Shown: positions 6,842 through 13,518 of the stretch, piece after piece
Layout: each line of letters starts with the position of its first letter
Numbering within the stretch: the first letter of the stretch is position 1
Assembly: GCA_036003885.1 (NCBI GenBank)
Contig: DASYSA010000409.1
Coordinates: 1 to 13,971, forward strand
Length of the DNA: 13,971 nt
DNA from: DASYSA01 sp036003885
Lineage (GTDB): Bacteria > Acidobacteriota > Blastocatellia > UBA7656
Reading direction: 5' to 3'
Translations under genes and position numbers: made by a program
Notes under the pieces: model-generated
Database searches by the model: none
What the model was told of the DNA's origin: nothing
The model's input: the letters and a program-made list of their open reading frames with translations, nothing else

Positions 6842-7702
6842 ATGGAAACCCTCAATGTCATTTTCTTAATATTAATCCTACTGTCACCTTCCTCTTCATT
6901 CCACACTAAAGGCTGGCGCGGCATAGTGCCATTGCGCTCAACGCGTGCAGATGTTGAAGCACTGCTTGGCCAAGGAACAAATCAGTGCAAGTGCTCTTAT
7001 TATCGGGATGACATGAACATCTTTTTTGTATACTCATCAGGCGACTGTGAGAGTGGCGGATCAGGAGACTGGAATATCCGATCTGAAACGGTGATAAGAT
7101 TTACGATATACCCGAAGATAAAACCGCAATTGTCTGGCCTTAACATCGATGAAAGCAAATTTGAGAAGAGGCAAGATATAGGTGACGCTCTACTGTACGT
7201 CAACGACGAAGAAGGGTTTTCAATGGACGTACAGAAAGGCACGGTGATGTCGTTTAATTATGGACCGGCCTCGGGAGATGAATACCTGCGCTGTCCCGGC
7301 TATGATGGAATCCATTACTCCTCCAGTCTACCTAAAGAATTACGGCCACGTTTATTACAGAGGCTAAATCAATTCGTCGAGTATAGTCTCGCAAGGCAAT
7401 TCGAGAAGCAGTACCAGTTGTACTTTCCAGAGTTTGCTTTAGAGATGTTTCCTGTAAAGAATAAGCGAGAGTTCGGGGTGTGGGCCCTCAGTTCTGGAGC
7501 ATTCGAAGAGACCTGGATTGAATTCAAGCCAAAGAGCATTACGGAGACAGAGGATAAGACATACGGGAAGGTCTACGAAGTTTTTGGCCGCGCCAAGACA
7601 TCTGAGGGTGGGAAAACTGTGGAGAGCTACAGGAGGACACGAGTAATAACAAAGGATGGAGAATGGTACTTTGTAGACCTCTTCTGGTTAATCCCATTGT
7701 AA
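6842..7702 (+). CDS. Secreted protein of unknown function (WRGIVPLRST motif)
   Basis: The 286-aa protein starts with a signal peptide (hydrophobic core about residues 5-16). The next part, GWRGIVPLRSTRADVEALLG, is a motif common in secreted proteins of Acidobacteriota (Blastocatellia), where it probably forms a small adaptor-like domain. A cysteine cluster NQCKCSYYRDD (about 47-57) follows. The last third, with EFKPKSITETEDKTYGKVYEVFGRAK and a long tryptophan-rich tail ending DGEWYFVDLFWLIPL, looks like a second, beta-rich domain. No catalytic motif is seen. GGGAGGAG at 6831-6838 gives a strong ribosome site. The gene lies 27 bases after the right box of an attC-like site, so it is the first gene of a multi-gene unit. 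Confidence 0.85.
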   Translation: METLNVIFLILILLSPSSSFHTKGWRGIVPLRSTRADVEALLGQGTNQCKCSYYRDDMNIFFVYSSGDCESGGSGDWNIRSETVIRFTIYPKIKPQLSGLNIDESKFEKRQDIGDALLYVNDEEGFSMDVQKGTVMSFNYGPASGDEYLRCPGYDGIHYSSSLPKELRPRLLQRLNQFVEYSLARQFEKQYQLYFPEFALEMFPVKNKREFGVWALSSGAFEETWIEFKPKSITETEDKTYGKVYEVFGRAKTSEGGKTVESYRRTRVITKDGEWYFVDLFWLIPL

Positions 7703-7772
7703 GCGTTTGCGGACACACCGACATCTCGTCTGGTTTCTGGTGTTCAACCACACGTGCTCGCCCTGTCAAACG

Positions 7773-7778
7773 AAAGGA
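7773..7778 (+). promoter_or_regulatory. Shine-Dalgarno that fixes the ATG 7785 start
   Basis: AAAGGA ends 6 bases before ATG 7785. The alternative ATG at 7779 abuts the motif and would leave no spacing, so 7785 is the better start. Confidence 0.55.
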
Positions 7779-7784
7779 ATGCCT

Positions 7785-8222
7785 ATGCCCACCACCACTC
7801 CTGCTGTTCAAGAGTTTTTCGATCAGTACGCACAAAGTCGTAGTGCCCTGGATATTGATCTCATCGCTTCCCAATATACCGATTCAATCATGTTTGCCGG
7901 CCCGAATGGCACATCTGTTGCCGAAAAGCCGGCGATTGTTGCAGCTTTCCCCAAAGGACAGGAGTTCCTTAAAGCGCACGGTCATAAATCTACAAAGGTC
8001 CTGTCCCTGGATGAAACCCGGTTGGACGATCATTATGTGCTGGTCCGCGCTCGCTTCGTATGGCGCTTTGAGAAATCGGCGGCGCAGCCGATAGACGTCG
8101 AGGTCGCCTCCACGTTCATCTTGTATATCAATCATGGTGTGCCCAAGATTGTCTTTCAACATGAGCCTGAAGAGTTTCAGCAGGCACTGCGAGCGAGCGG
8201 CGTGTTGCCGGCAACGCCATAG
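7785..8222 (+). CDS. NTF2-like / SnoaL-like protein
   Basis: The 145-aa protein fits the NTF2-like fold, which binds small molecules or serves as an isomerase or association domain: an N-terminal helix region (AVQEFFDQYAQSRSALDIDLIASQYTDS), the core IMFAGPNGTS, a helix KPAIVAAFPKGQEFLKAHG, and curved strands such as DHYVLVRARFVWRFE and VEVASTFILYIN, then PKIVFQHE. The family function cannot be told from sequence; there is no obvious catalytic triad. An open frame reaches back to 7707, but that part is unlike coding sequence (HLVWFLVFNHTCSPCQ), and the ribosome site points to 7785. It sits 82 bases after the secreted protein gene, and the 140 bases after it hold no clear gene. Confidence 0.8.
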   Translation: MPTTTPAVQEFFDQYAQSRSALDIDLIASQYTDSIMFAGPNGTSVAEKPAIVAAFPKGQEFLKAHGHKSTKVLSLDETRLDDHYVLVRARFVWRFEKSAAQPIDVEVASTFILYINHGVPKIVFQHEPEEFQQALRASGVLPATP

Positions 8223-8362
8223 ACTCCGTTGAATGGTCGCGAACATTCCACCTACTCTTAGTTATGGCTTACCCATAATGACCGCTGTGCCAGGAGGCAA
8301 CCTAACGTCACGTTGGCGGCTTGCGCGCACAGTAACCCGTTCGGAACGTAGAAGGAAGATTC

Positions 8363-8956
8363 ATGGTCCCACTTAGGTTGTTAACCTGCCTCGCGCTACT
8401 CAACCTGACGTCCGCCGCTCGCCCTGTCACGGCCCAACGCCCGTCGCTCGAGAGCGTCGCCGCGCTGGTACGCTCGACACTCACGTCCCAGGCAGAAGTC
8501 TTCGATCGTGGGAATCCCTGGTATGAGCAGGGCGACTTTAACGGCGACGGTTTGCAGGATTTGGCTGTGCTCGTGCTGGTGGAGTCCGGGCGCGAGGAAC
8601 TGCGCAAGCACGGAGTAAAGTACATCAACATTGATCCGTTCTCGAGGAGTAATGGATTACAGTTAGATCCCCTGACCGACATGGGACAGCATTGTCTCGG
8701 ACTCGCCATACTTCATGGATCGTCACGTTCCTGGAGTGGTGCGATGCTCGGTGTCCCTGTCCTCGTCTACGATTGTTTCTCAGGGTGTCGCGTCATCAAG
8801 AAGGGGACGTATGTTCGGCGCGGCCGAGCCTCGCGCGCGCGTTCGCCCGTACTCAAGGGAGACGCCTTGCAACTTGAGCTCGAAACGGGCGGCCAGACTC
8901 TTGTGTATTGGGACGGCCGGACCTATCGTGGGTTTGCCAGACGGACTGGTGATTAG
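8363..8956 (+). CDS. Secreted protein with an EF-hand/FG-GAP-like loop
   Basis: The 197-aa protein has a signal peptide: MVPLR, a hydrophobic run LLTCLALLNLTSAA, with cleavage probably near VTAQ (about 23-25). A conserved loop GDFNGDGLQDLAVLVLV (about 57-73) resembles the calcium-binding DxNxDGxxD motif of FG-GAP and VCBS repeats, so binding of calcium is possible. Two later cysteines, DCFSGC (about 137-142), could make a disulfide in the exported protein. The rest is a beta-rich region with a basic patch, RRGRASRARSPVL. Upstream, GAAGGA (8351-8356) is a possible ribosome site 6 bases before ATG 8363. It resembles many secreted soil-bacterial proteins of unknown role; its substrate and partner are unclear. 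Confidence 0.75.
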   Translation: MVPLRLLTCLALLNLTSAARPVTAQRPSLESVAALVRSTLTSQAEVFDRGNPWYEQGDFNGDGLQDLAVLVLVESGREELRKHGVKYINIDPFSRSNGLQLDPLTDMGQHCLGLAILHGSSRSWSGAMLGVPVLVYDCFSGCRVIKKGTYVRRGRASRARSPVLKGDALQLELETGGQTLVYWDGRTYRGFARRTGD

Positions 8957-8971
8957 CCCTTGGAGAGATAG

Positions 8972-9205
8972 ATGAAAATCGACGCCGAAAAGATTGACGA
9001 AGCTGTTTTAGCTTTGCTACTCCTCGGAAGGCACGAGGGTGACCGGGCCTGGAAGGGGTTCGATTGGGAAGCCATGAACAGACTCTATGAAAAGGGCTTC
9101 ATTTCCGATCCGCGCGGAAAGGCAAAATCCGTTGAGTTTACTGAGAAAGGCCTGATCGAAGCTGAGCGCCTTTTGAAAAAGCTGTTTACAGACAAGAACA
9201 AGTGA
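8972..9205 (+). CDS. DUF6429-family protein
   Basis: The 77-aa protein (MKIDAEKIDEAVLALLLLG, KGFDWEAMNRLYEKGFISDP, GKAKSVEFTEKGLIEAE) matches the DUF6429 pattern closely by recollection: a small helical protein with a winged-helix-like end. No function is established to my knowledge. GGAGAGA upstream (about 8960-8966) gives a ribosome site 5 to 6 bases before ATG 8972. The stop overlaps the start of the next gene (TGATG), so translation of the two is probably coupled. Adjacency of a DUF6429 gene and a CPCC gene on one message suggests a functional pair. Confidence 0.85.
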   Translation: MKIDAEKIDEAVLALLLLGRHEGDRAWKGFDWEAMNRLYEKGFISDPRGKAKSVEFTEKGLIEAERLLKKLFTDKNK

Positions 9206-9462
9206 TGAATCCACGCCGCGTCTCATGCCCGTGCTGCGGGTTTTTGACATTAACGGAAAGAAGCGCCTTCGAACTCTGTCCGGTGTGTTTTTGGGAAGAC
9301 GATGGTCAGGACAATGCTGATGCGGACGACAATAGAGGCGGACCAACTAGTTCGAGTCTGACCGAGGCCCGTCGAAACTTTCGTGCTTTCGGAGCGTGCG
9401 ATCAAAGAGCCTTGGGATCCGTGCGGCCCCCGAATTCCGATGAGATTCCCGCGACGGCTTAA
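9205..9462 (+). CDS. Cysteine-rich CPCC-family protein
   Basis: The 85-aa protein has the Cys_rich_CPCC arrangement: CPCC at residues 8-11 with LTERSAFELC PVC (25-28), followed by FWEDDGQDN, GPTSSSLTEAR and RNFRAFGAC. The four N-terminal cysteines form a zinc-ribbon-like site. The protein is soluble and its role is unknown; small CPCC proteins often occur as accessory genes and near immunity genes. ATG 9205 shares its A with the preceding stop (TGATG overlap). A GTG at 9202 is also possible and adds one residue. The TAA stop is embedded in the left box of the next attC-like site. The C-terminal tail (QRALGSVRPPNSDEIPATA) is in line with family members. Confidence 0.85.
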   Translation: MNPRRVSCPCCGFLTLTERSAFELCPVCFWEDDGQDNADADDNRGGPTSSSLTEARRNFRAFGACDQRALGSVRPPNSDEIPATA

Positions 9463-9540
9463 CTCGGGTGCAGCGAGAGCGCCCGGGTGTTCGCCGTGAT
9501 CCGAGTGCTACGGCGCGCCCTCTGACGTCTGGCGTTAGGC
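9457..9540 (+). repeat. attC-like site 7 (family C)
   Basis: Left box GCTTAAC (9457-9463) fits RYYYAAC and overlaps the CPCC gene stop; right box GTTAGGC (9534-9540). The arms pair imperfectly (GTGCAGCGAGAGCGC against GCGCGCCCTCTGACG). The central GGGTGTTCGCCGTGAT (9485-9500) and CGAGTG.TAC are nearly identical to the site at 6724. The next gene starts 5 bases after the right box. Confidence 0.7.
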
Positions 9541-9545
9541 AAGCT

Positions 9546-10046
9546 ATGAGCGATATCACCAAAGTCATATTCGGCATGCGCGCAATCGGCAAAATCTCTG
9601 CTGAAGATTATGCTTATTGGGCTGGCGAAATGTTGGTCCAGAACTATGACTCTACCAGCTTGCGAATCTTAGCCGGATTGAATAGGCGGGATAGTATCTT
9701 TGAGGCACAAGATTATTTTCTTCGTGCCATGAAAGAATTAGATTTAGAAGAGCCGGAACCAGATGAGGCCGTGCGTGAATACGCCCGCGAGGCAGCGCAG
9801 CAGATAATTAATGGACAAATTGAACCACAGCAAGGGGTGCGGGCTCTGTACCAGATATGTGTAACTACGGAGTACCCCAAGGAACTAATGATATGGTATG
9901 AACTCGACGACGCACTAGACTGTCTAATCGCAAGGGGGTACCCATACACATATGAGACAGCAACTCTGGAGAACTTTGATAGCATAGTAAAAGAGGAAGC
10001 GAAAAGATTTGTAGCCAACATTGAGGAGGCGCAAAAAGAAGCCTAA
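9546..10046 (+). CDS. Unrecognised helical protein, single-gene cassette
   Basis: The 166-aa protein is rich in helices and acidic residues: KISAEDYAYWAGEMLVQNYDS, AMKELDLEEPEPDEAVREYA, QQGVRALYQICVTTEYPKELMIWYELDDALDCLIARGYPYTYE. There is no signal peptide or membrane segment. The WYELDDALD part resembles a surface seen in small proteins of unknown function that associate with immunity or DUF2247-like groups, but I do not claim a match. A longer open frame from 9468 encodes the attC-like repeat and is rejected. ATG 9546 lies 5 bases after the right box without a ribosome site, so it may be translated from a leader-poor message. The TAA stop is inside the left box of the next attC-like site; the unit is about 590 bp. 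Confidence 0.75.
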   Translation: MSDITKVIFGMRAIGKISAEDYAYWAGEMLVQNYDSTSLRILAGLNRRDSIFEAQDYFLRAMKELDLEEPEPDEAVREYAREAAQQIINGQIEPQQGVRALYQICVTTEYPKELMIWYELDDALDCLIARGYPYTYETATLENFDSIVKEEAKRFVANIEEAQKEA

Positions 10047-10129
10047 CAATCGGTTCCAGCGGACGCGAAGCGAAGTTGCGTTGTTCCTTTGAGTGTTCGG
10101 CGCCGCCCCGGTCAACCGGGACGTTCGAC
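10041..10129 (+). repeat. attC-like site 8
   Basis: Left box GCCTAAC (10041-10047) contains the stop codon of the preceding gene; right box GTTCGAC (10123-10129). CGGTT (10051-10055) pairs with AACCG (10114-10118), and AGCGG nearby can pair with CCGCC. The stretch TTTGAGTGTTCGGCGCCGCC matches TTGAGGGTTCGGCGCAGCC of the element at 6205-6225, so the two share a right half. Confidence 0.65.
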
Positions 10130-10160
10130 TGCACGATGTGCTCCGACTAAGGATGTGAGA

Positions 10161-10583
10161 ATGAAGTTCTCAATAGCATTGACCATATTATTCCTCTTCT
10201 GTGGGTCCGCTTACGCTAAATCGAAAGACAGTCACTCCGCCGGCGCTGGGTCGATCTGCATAGCGCCGCCCGGTCGGCCGACGGCCGGCCAAAAGAGTCT
10301 CTCTAATCCAGCCGGCGGTAATCCAATCTCAGTCTATTCGATACAGGTCGACAAAAGGTCGCCCGTAGTTGCGTCTAACGACAGGCCGGTTAAAATCTCG
10401 TCTATCTCAACGGGCGGAAAACATCTTGTGAAGATTATTGGCGATGGGAAGATAGTTCAGTCCTTTTGGCTGAATTTCGGCAAATTCAAAACAAGGGATC
10501 TGTGTCTCTTCTTCAACTCTCTTTATCAAACGTGGTCTTTATGGGATGGTAAAGAGGGTCGCGGGATATGCCGGTGCAAATGA
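10161..10583 (+). CDS. Small secreted protein of unknown function
   Basis: The 140-aa protein has a clear signal peptide MKFSIALTILFLFCGSAYA with cleavage after AYA (about residue 19). An AAGGA site (about 10149-10153) precedes ATG 10161; an ORF extended to 10089 encodes only the attC-like repeat. The mature part contains GSICIAPPGRPTAGQKSL, a beta-rich centre (NDRPVKISSISTGGKHLVKIIGDGKIVQSFWLNFGKF) and cysteines in LCLFFNSL and a final GICRCK. I do not recognise the family. The two last cysteines and C-x-C end could form a disulfide. The unit from 10123 to 10656 is a typical 533-bp single-gene cassette. Confidence 0.75.
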   Translation: MKFSIALTILFLFCGSAYAKSKDSHSAGAGSICIAPPGRPTAGQKSLSNPAGGNPISVYSIQVDKRSPVVASNDRPVKISSISTGGKHLVKIIGDGKIVQSFWLNFGKFKTRDLCLFFNSLYQTWSLWDGKEGRGICRCK

Positions 10584-10589
10584 CTAACT

Positions 10590-10662
10590 GATAAACCAAC
10601 CGCCTGCTGACTCGGTGATGCAGGCGAGCGCAAAAGCGCGCCACCTGATCGCTGCGTTATCC
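10590..10662 (+). repeat. Probable attC-like site 9
   Basis: The left box GATAAAC (10590-10596) starts 6 bases after the preceding stop, and the right box is GTTATCC (10656-10662). CGCCTGC (10601-10607) pairs perfectly with GCAGGCG (10620-10626), an inner hairpin in the left part. The outer arms pair poorly, so the call is weaker than for other sites. The next gene's ribosome site follows 4 bases after the right box. Confidence 0.5.
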
Positions 10663-10678
10663 GCTCAAAGGAGGCAGT

Positions 10679-11161
10679 ATGGTCAATCTCGAGCTCAAGC
10701 AAGTGCCGGTTACAAAGACCGGGATGCTTATCCGCAAGCCTGTCGCCGATGTGTTCGAGGCCTTCGTGAACCCGGACATCACCACGAAATTCTGGTTCAC
10801 CAAAAGCAGCGGAAGGCTCGAGGCCGGCAAGCAGGTTCAATGGGATTGGGAAATGTACGGTATCTCGATCCCGGTGACTGCGAAAGCCATCGAACCGAGC
10901 AAACGCATAGTCATCGAGTGGCCGGGATACAGTGGTCTCACCACCGTGGAATGGCTGTTTGCGCCCCAAGAGGATGGCACAACGTTCGTCAGTATCACGG
11001 AGGCTGGCTTCACGGGCGACGGGGATGAACTTGTAAAACAGGTTACCTCCTCGACCCAGGGGTTCTCCCTGGTGCTCGCGGGCCTCAAAGCGCTCCTTGA
11101 GCATAACGTCAGACTGAATCTTGTTGCGGATCGTTATCCAAAGGGGATCGAAGATCACTAA
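10679..11161 (+). CDS. SRPBCC / AHSA1-family protein
   Basis: The 160-aa protein follows the SRPBCC (START-like, AHSA1/polyketide cyclase) pattern: VTKTGMLIRKPVADVFEAFVNPDITTKFWF at the start, a curved strand part (GKQVQWDWEMYGISIPVTAKAIEP, RIVIEWPGYSGLTTVEWLF) and the terminal helix FSLVLAGLKALLEHNVRLNL. These folds enclose a hydrophobic ligand pocket; the ligand here is unknown. AAAGGAGG at 10667-10674 lies 4 bases before ATG 10679, a strong ribosome site. It sits between two attC-like right boxes, in a cassette of about 520 bp. The TAA stop lies in a CACTAAC box. Dehydration or stress roles reported for relatives cannot be transferred on this evidence. Confidence 0.85.
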   Translation: MVNLELKQVPVTKTGMLIRKPVADVFEAFVNPDITTKFWFTKSSGRLEAGKQVQWDWEMYGISIPVTAKAIEPSKRIVIEWPGYSGLTTVEWLFAPQEDGTTFVSITEAGFTGDGDELVKQVTSSTQGFSLVLAGLKALLEHNVRLNLVADRYPKGIEDH

Positions 11162-11184
11162 CCGGCGGAATCCTGGCGTTAGCC
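11156..11184 (+). repeat. Closely spaced attC-like boxes (truncated site?)
   Basis: CACTAAC (11156-11162) overlaps the preceding stop and GTTAGCC (11178-11184) fits GTTRRRY, but they are only 15 bases apart, too close for a functional attC. GTTATGC at 11207-11213 is an alternative right box, giving 58 bases, but the arms do not pair well. A site with its middle deleted is the simplest reading. Confidence 0.4.
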
Positions 11185-11272
11185 GTCACACGCGAACAAA
11201 CAGCGAGTTATGCCACTTCGGCTGAGCGGCCAATGATCGCACCCAGCGGAGCGCGGTAAGAATGAGCCAAAA

Positions 11273-12154
11273 ATGATGGATGAAAGAGAAGCACAGGAAC
11301 ACGATGACGAGTCGTTAAACGACGTGTCACGACGCAGCTTCGTCGCGTTGTCCCTGGCAGCCGGTTTTGGCGCTGCTACCCGTTCGGCGTCAGGCAAAGA
11401 ACTGCCAGTCATTGCGATCTCTTCCGAGGTCAAAACGCCAGATGGCACCTGCGACGCGGTCTTCATCCATCCAGCGACCGGTTCCCATCCTGGAGTGCTG
11501 ATTTGGCCGGATTCGCTGGGATTGCGTCCGGTACTTCGCGAGCTTGGCAAGCGCATCGCTGGCGAAGGATATTCGGTACTCGTGCCGAATCACCTTTACC
11601 GGATGGCCAGAGCTCCCGTGTTCGACGAATCATTCAACTATTCTCAGAATCCAGCCGACAGAGAGAAGTATCGCCGAATGGTGGCTCCATTCCTCGAGCC
11701 TGGCGCGGCAGAGCGAGATGCAGTCGCCTACGTCGCGTTCCTGGATGCGCAACGGCAGGTGAACAAGAAAAAGAAAATCGGCACTCACGGCTACTGCCTG
11801 GGCGGACCGTATGTCCTGAAAACTGCGGCGGCATTGCCAGACCGCGTGGGCGCTGGTGCTTCGTTCCACGGCGGCTTTCTGGTTACCGACAAACCCGACA
11901 GCGCGCATCTTCTAGCGCCGAAGATCAAGGCCCGCTTATATGTTGCTATCGCATCGGATGATGACAAGCGCGAGCCCGATGTGAAGGATAAGCTCAAAGG
12001 GGCATTTGCCGCGGCGAAGGTTCGCGCGGAGATCGAAGTCTATCCGCAAGCGCTGCACGGATGGTGCGTGCCTGACAACAAAGCGGCTGAGAACAAGCTC
12101 GACGCGGAACGCGCCTGGGGAAAGCTGGTCGCCCTGTACAAGTCGGCTTTGTGA
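11273..12154 (+). CDS. Tat-exported dienelactone-hydrolase-family enzyme
   Basis: The 293-aa alpha/beta hydrolase carries a twin-arginine signal: SRRSFVALSLAAGFGAA (19-35), pointing to export of the folded protein. The dienelactone hydrolase core is complete: HPATGSHPGVLIWPDSLGL, then GYCLGGPY with the nucleophile Cys175 in place of Ser, SDDD (228-231) as acid and Leu-His-Gly-Trp with His262. The GxCxGG pattern is typical of this family, which cleaves lactones and esters; an unknown environmental ester or lactone is the likely substrate. RBS is weak. ATG 11273 and 11276 are both possible. The gene lies on the right flank of the array, next to an exported peptidase, which suggests two extracytoplasmic hydrolases in one stretch. 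Confidence 0.9.
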   Translation: MMDEREAQEHDDESLNDVSRRSFVALSLAAGFGAATRSASGKELPVIAISSEVKTPDGTCDAVFIHPATGSHPGVLIWPDSLGLRPVLRELGKRIAGEGYSVLVPNHLYRMARAPVFDESFNYSQNPADREKYRRMVAPFLEPGAAERDAVAYVAFLDAQRQVNKKKKIGTHGYCLGGPYVLKTAAALPDRVGAGASFHGGFLVTDKPDSAHLLAPKIKARLYVAIASDDDKREPDVKDKLKGAFAAAKVRAEIEVYPQALHGWCVPDNKAAENKLDAERAWGKLVALYKSAL

Positions 12155-12172
12155 TTACGTTAAGGAGTTCCT

Positions 12173-12202
12173 ATGACCTCTGATGAATTCAGAAAGGATT
12201 AA
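12173..12202 (+). CDS. Possible 9-codon leader ORF
   Basis: ATG 12173 to TAA 12200-12202 encodes MTSDEFRKD. AAGGAG (12162-12167) sits 5 bases before it, better placed than the ribosome site of the next gene. The ORF runs over AGAAAGGA (12191-12198), the ribosome site of the peptidase gene, so its translation could affect that of the peptidase. It could equally be a remnant of a deleted gene or chance. Confidence 0.3.
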   Translation: MTSDEFRKD

Positions 12203-12210
12203 CATCGACG

Positions 12211-13494
12211 ATGAAAAGGCTGATCAACCAGATTATTGTTGTCCTGCTTTTCGCTGCTTTTTCCTCAGCACATACCTACGCACAAAGGTTATCAGCCGAA
12301 GAGCAGAAGATTGCCAGCTATATTGATGCACATAAGGACGAAGCCATCGCATTGATTGAAAAAGTCGTAAACATCGAAAGCCCCACAGAGAACCTCGCGG
12401 GCGTCAAGCAGGTAGGGATGGTCTTCAAAAAGGAGTTTGAGTCGCTTGGCCTTACCGCTACATGGATTGAGATGCCCGTCCAAATGAAACGCGCCGGTCA
12501 TTTGATGGCTGAGACCCATGGCACCAATGGCAAACGGCTGCTGTTGCTCGGCCACATTGACACTGTGTTGAGCGGCGAAAAGTTCCGGCGCGAAGGCAAC
12601 AAGGCTTATGGTACCGGCACAACGGACATGAAGTCCGGCGCGGTCGTGCTGCTCTACGCTTTGAAAGCACTGCACGCGGCGGGCGCGCTCAGGGATACAC
12701 GCATCAAGGTGATTTACACGGGCGATGAAGAGAACGCAGGTCTCCCGATAGAAATCAGCCGGGGCGATATGGTCGCGGCAGCCAGAGAACGTGATTTAGC
12801 TCTGAGTTTTGAGAACGCAGTTCGTAACACCGCTACAGTCGGTCGTCGAGGCGCCAGCGTCTGGACACTTGAAGTGGAAGGCAAGACTGGACATTCAGGG
12901 CAGATCTTCAAAGAAACAATGGGCGCCGGAGCAATCTTTGAAGCCGCGCGCATCGTCAATCAGTTTTACGAAGCACTCCACAAAGAAAAGTATCTGACTT
13001 TCAATCCGAGCGTGATTGTGGGGGGCACGGAAGCGGAATTGAAGGGAGTAACCGGCACAGCTACAGGTAAGGCGAATGTTGTTCCTGCGAAAGTGATCCT
13101 TACGGGCGACCTGCGATTCGTCAGCGAGGAACAGAAGGAAATGGCTCGCGCGAAAATGCGCGAGATCGTTGCGCGGAATCTCCCGGGGACTTCTGCAAAG
13201 ATCACCTTTCGAGATGCCTATCCAGCGATGACTCCAACGGAAGGCAATTACGCGCTGCTCAAACAGCTTGATCAGGTCAGTCAGGATTTGGGCTTCGGCA
13301 AAATCGAAGCGCTCGATCCGGGAGAGCGTGGCGGAGGCGACATAGCTTTCATTTCGCATCTGCTTCCAGCGCTGGATGGTATAGGCGGCGCCCAGGGTGG
13401 TAACGCGCATGCCCCCGGCGAATGGACGGACTTGGAGCCGTTGACCCGGCTGATCAAACGGGCGGCAGTTTTGATTTATCGGCTGACGCATTGA
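12211..13494 (+). CDS. Secreted M20-family metallopeptidase (glutamate carboxypeptidase-like)
   Basis: The 427-aa protein starts with a signal peptide (hydrophobic core about 6-20, cleavage near TYAQ). It is a two-domain M20 peptidase like carboxypeptidase G2, which removes C-terminal glutamate from folates and peptides with two zinc ions. All expected residues are in place: GHIDTV with His115 and Asp117, GTGTTDMKSG with bridging Asp139, GDEENAG with base Glu173 and ligand Glu174, SFEN with Glu201, and HAPGE with His400. GKTGHSGQ (225-231, His228) marks the dimerisation domain insert. AGAAAGGA (12191-12198) provides the ribosome site, 12 bases ahead. The actual substrate is unknown: peptidase, folate hydrolase or amino-acid deacylase are all possible. 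The gene is 56 bases after the hydrolase. Confidence 0.9.
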   Translation: MKRLINQIIVVLLFAAFSSAHTYAQRLSAEEQKIASYIDAHKDEAIALIEKVVNIESPTENLAGVKQVGMVFKKEFESLGLTATWIEMPVQMKRAGHLMAETHGTNGKRLLLLGHIDTVLSGEKFRREGNKAYGTGTTDMKSGAVVLLYALKALHAAGALRDTRIKVIYTGDEENAGLPIEISRGDMVAAARERDLALSFENAVRNTATVGRRGASVWTLEVEGKTGHSGQIFKETMGAGAIFEAARIVNQFYEALHKEKYLTFNPSVIVGGTEAELKGVTGTATGKANVVPAKVILTGDLRFVSEEQKEMARAKMREIVARNLPGTSAKITFRDAYPAMTPTEGNYALLKQLDQVSQDLGFGKIEALDPGERGGGDIAFISHLLPALDGIGGAQGGNAHAPGEWTDLEPLTRLIKRAAVLIYRLTH

Positions 13495-13518
13495 GTTATG
13501 AGTCCAGTCACTTAGCTT

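Noticed and set aside
8268..8345. Weak attC-like element before the gene at 8363
   Set aside because: There is a 6-bp stem CTGTGC/GCACAG and a GTTCGGA box, but no left RYYYAAC box at the proper distance, so I do not list it as a feature.
9468..9545. N-terminal extension of the gene at 9546
   Set aside because: These codons are the attC-like repeat 9457-9540; the family-like protein starts at ATG 9546.
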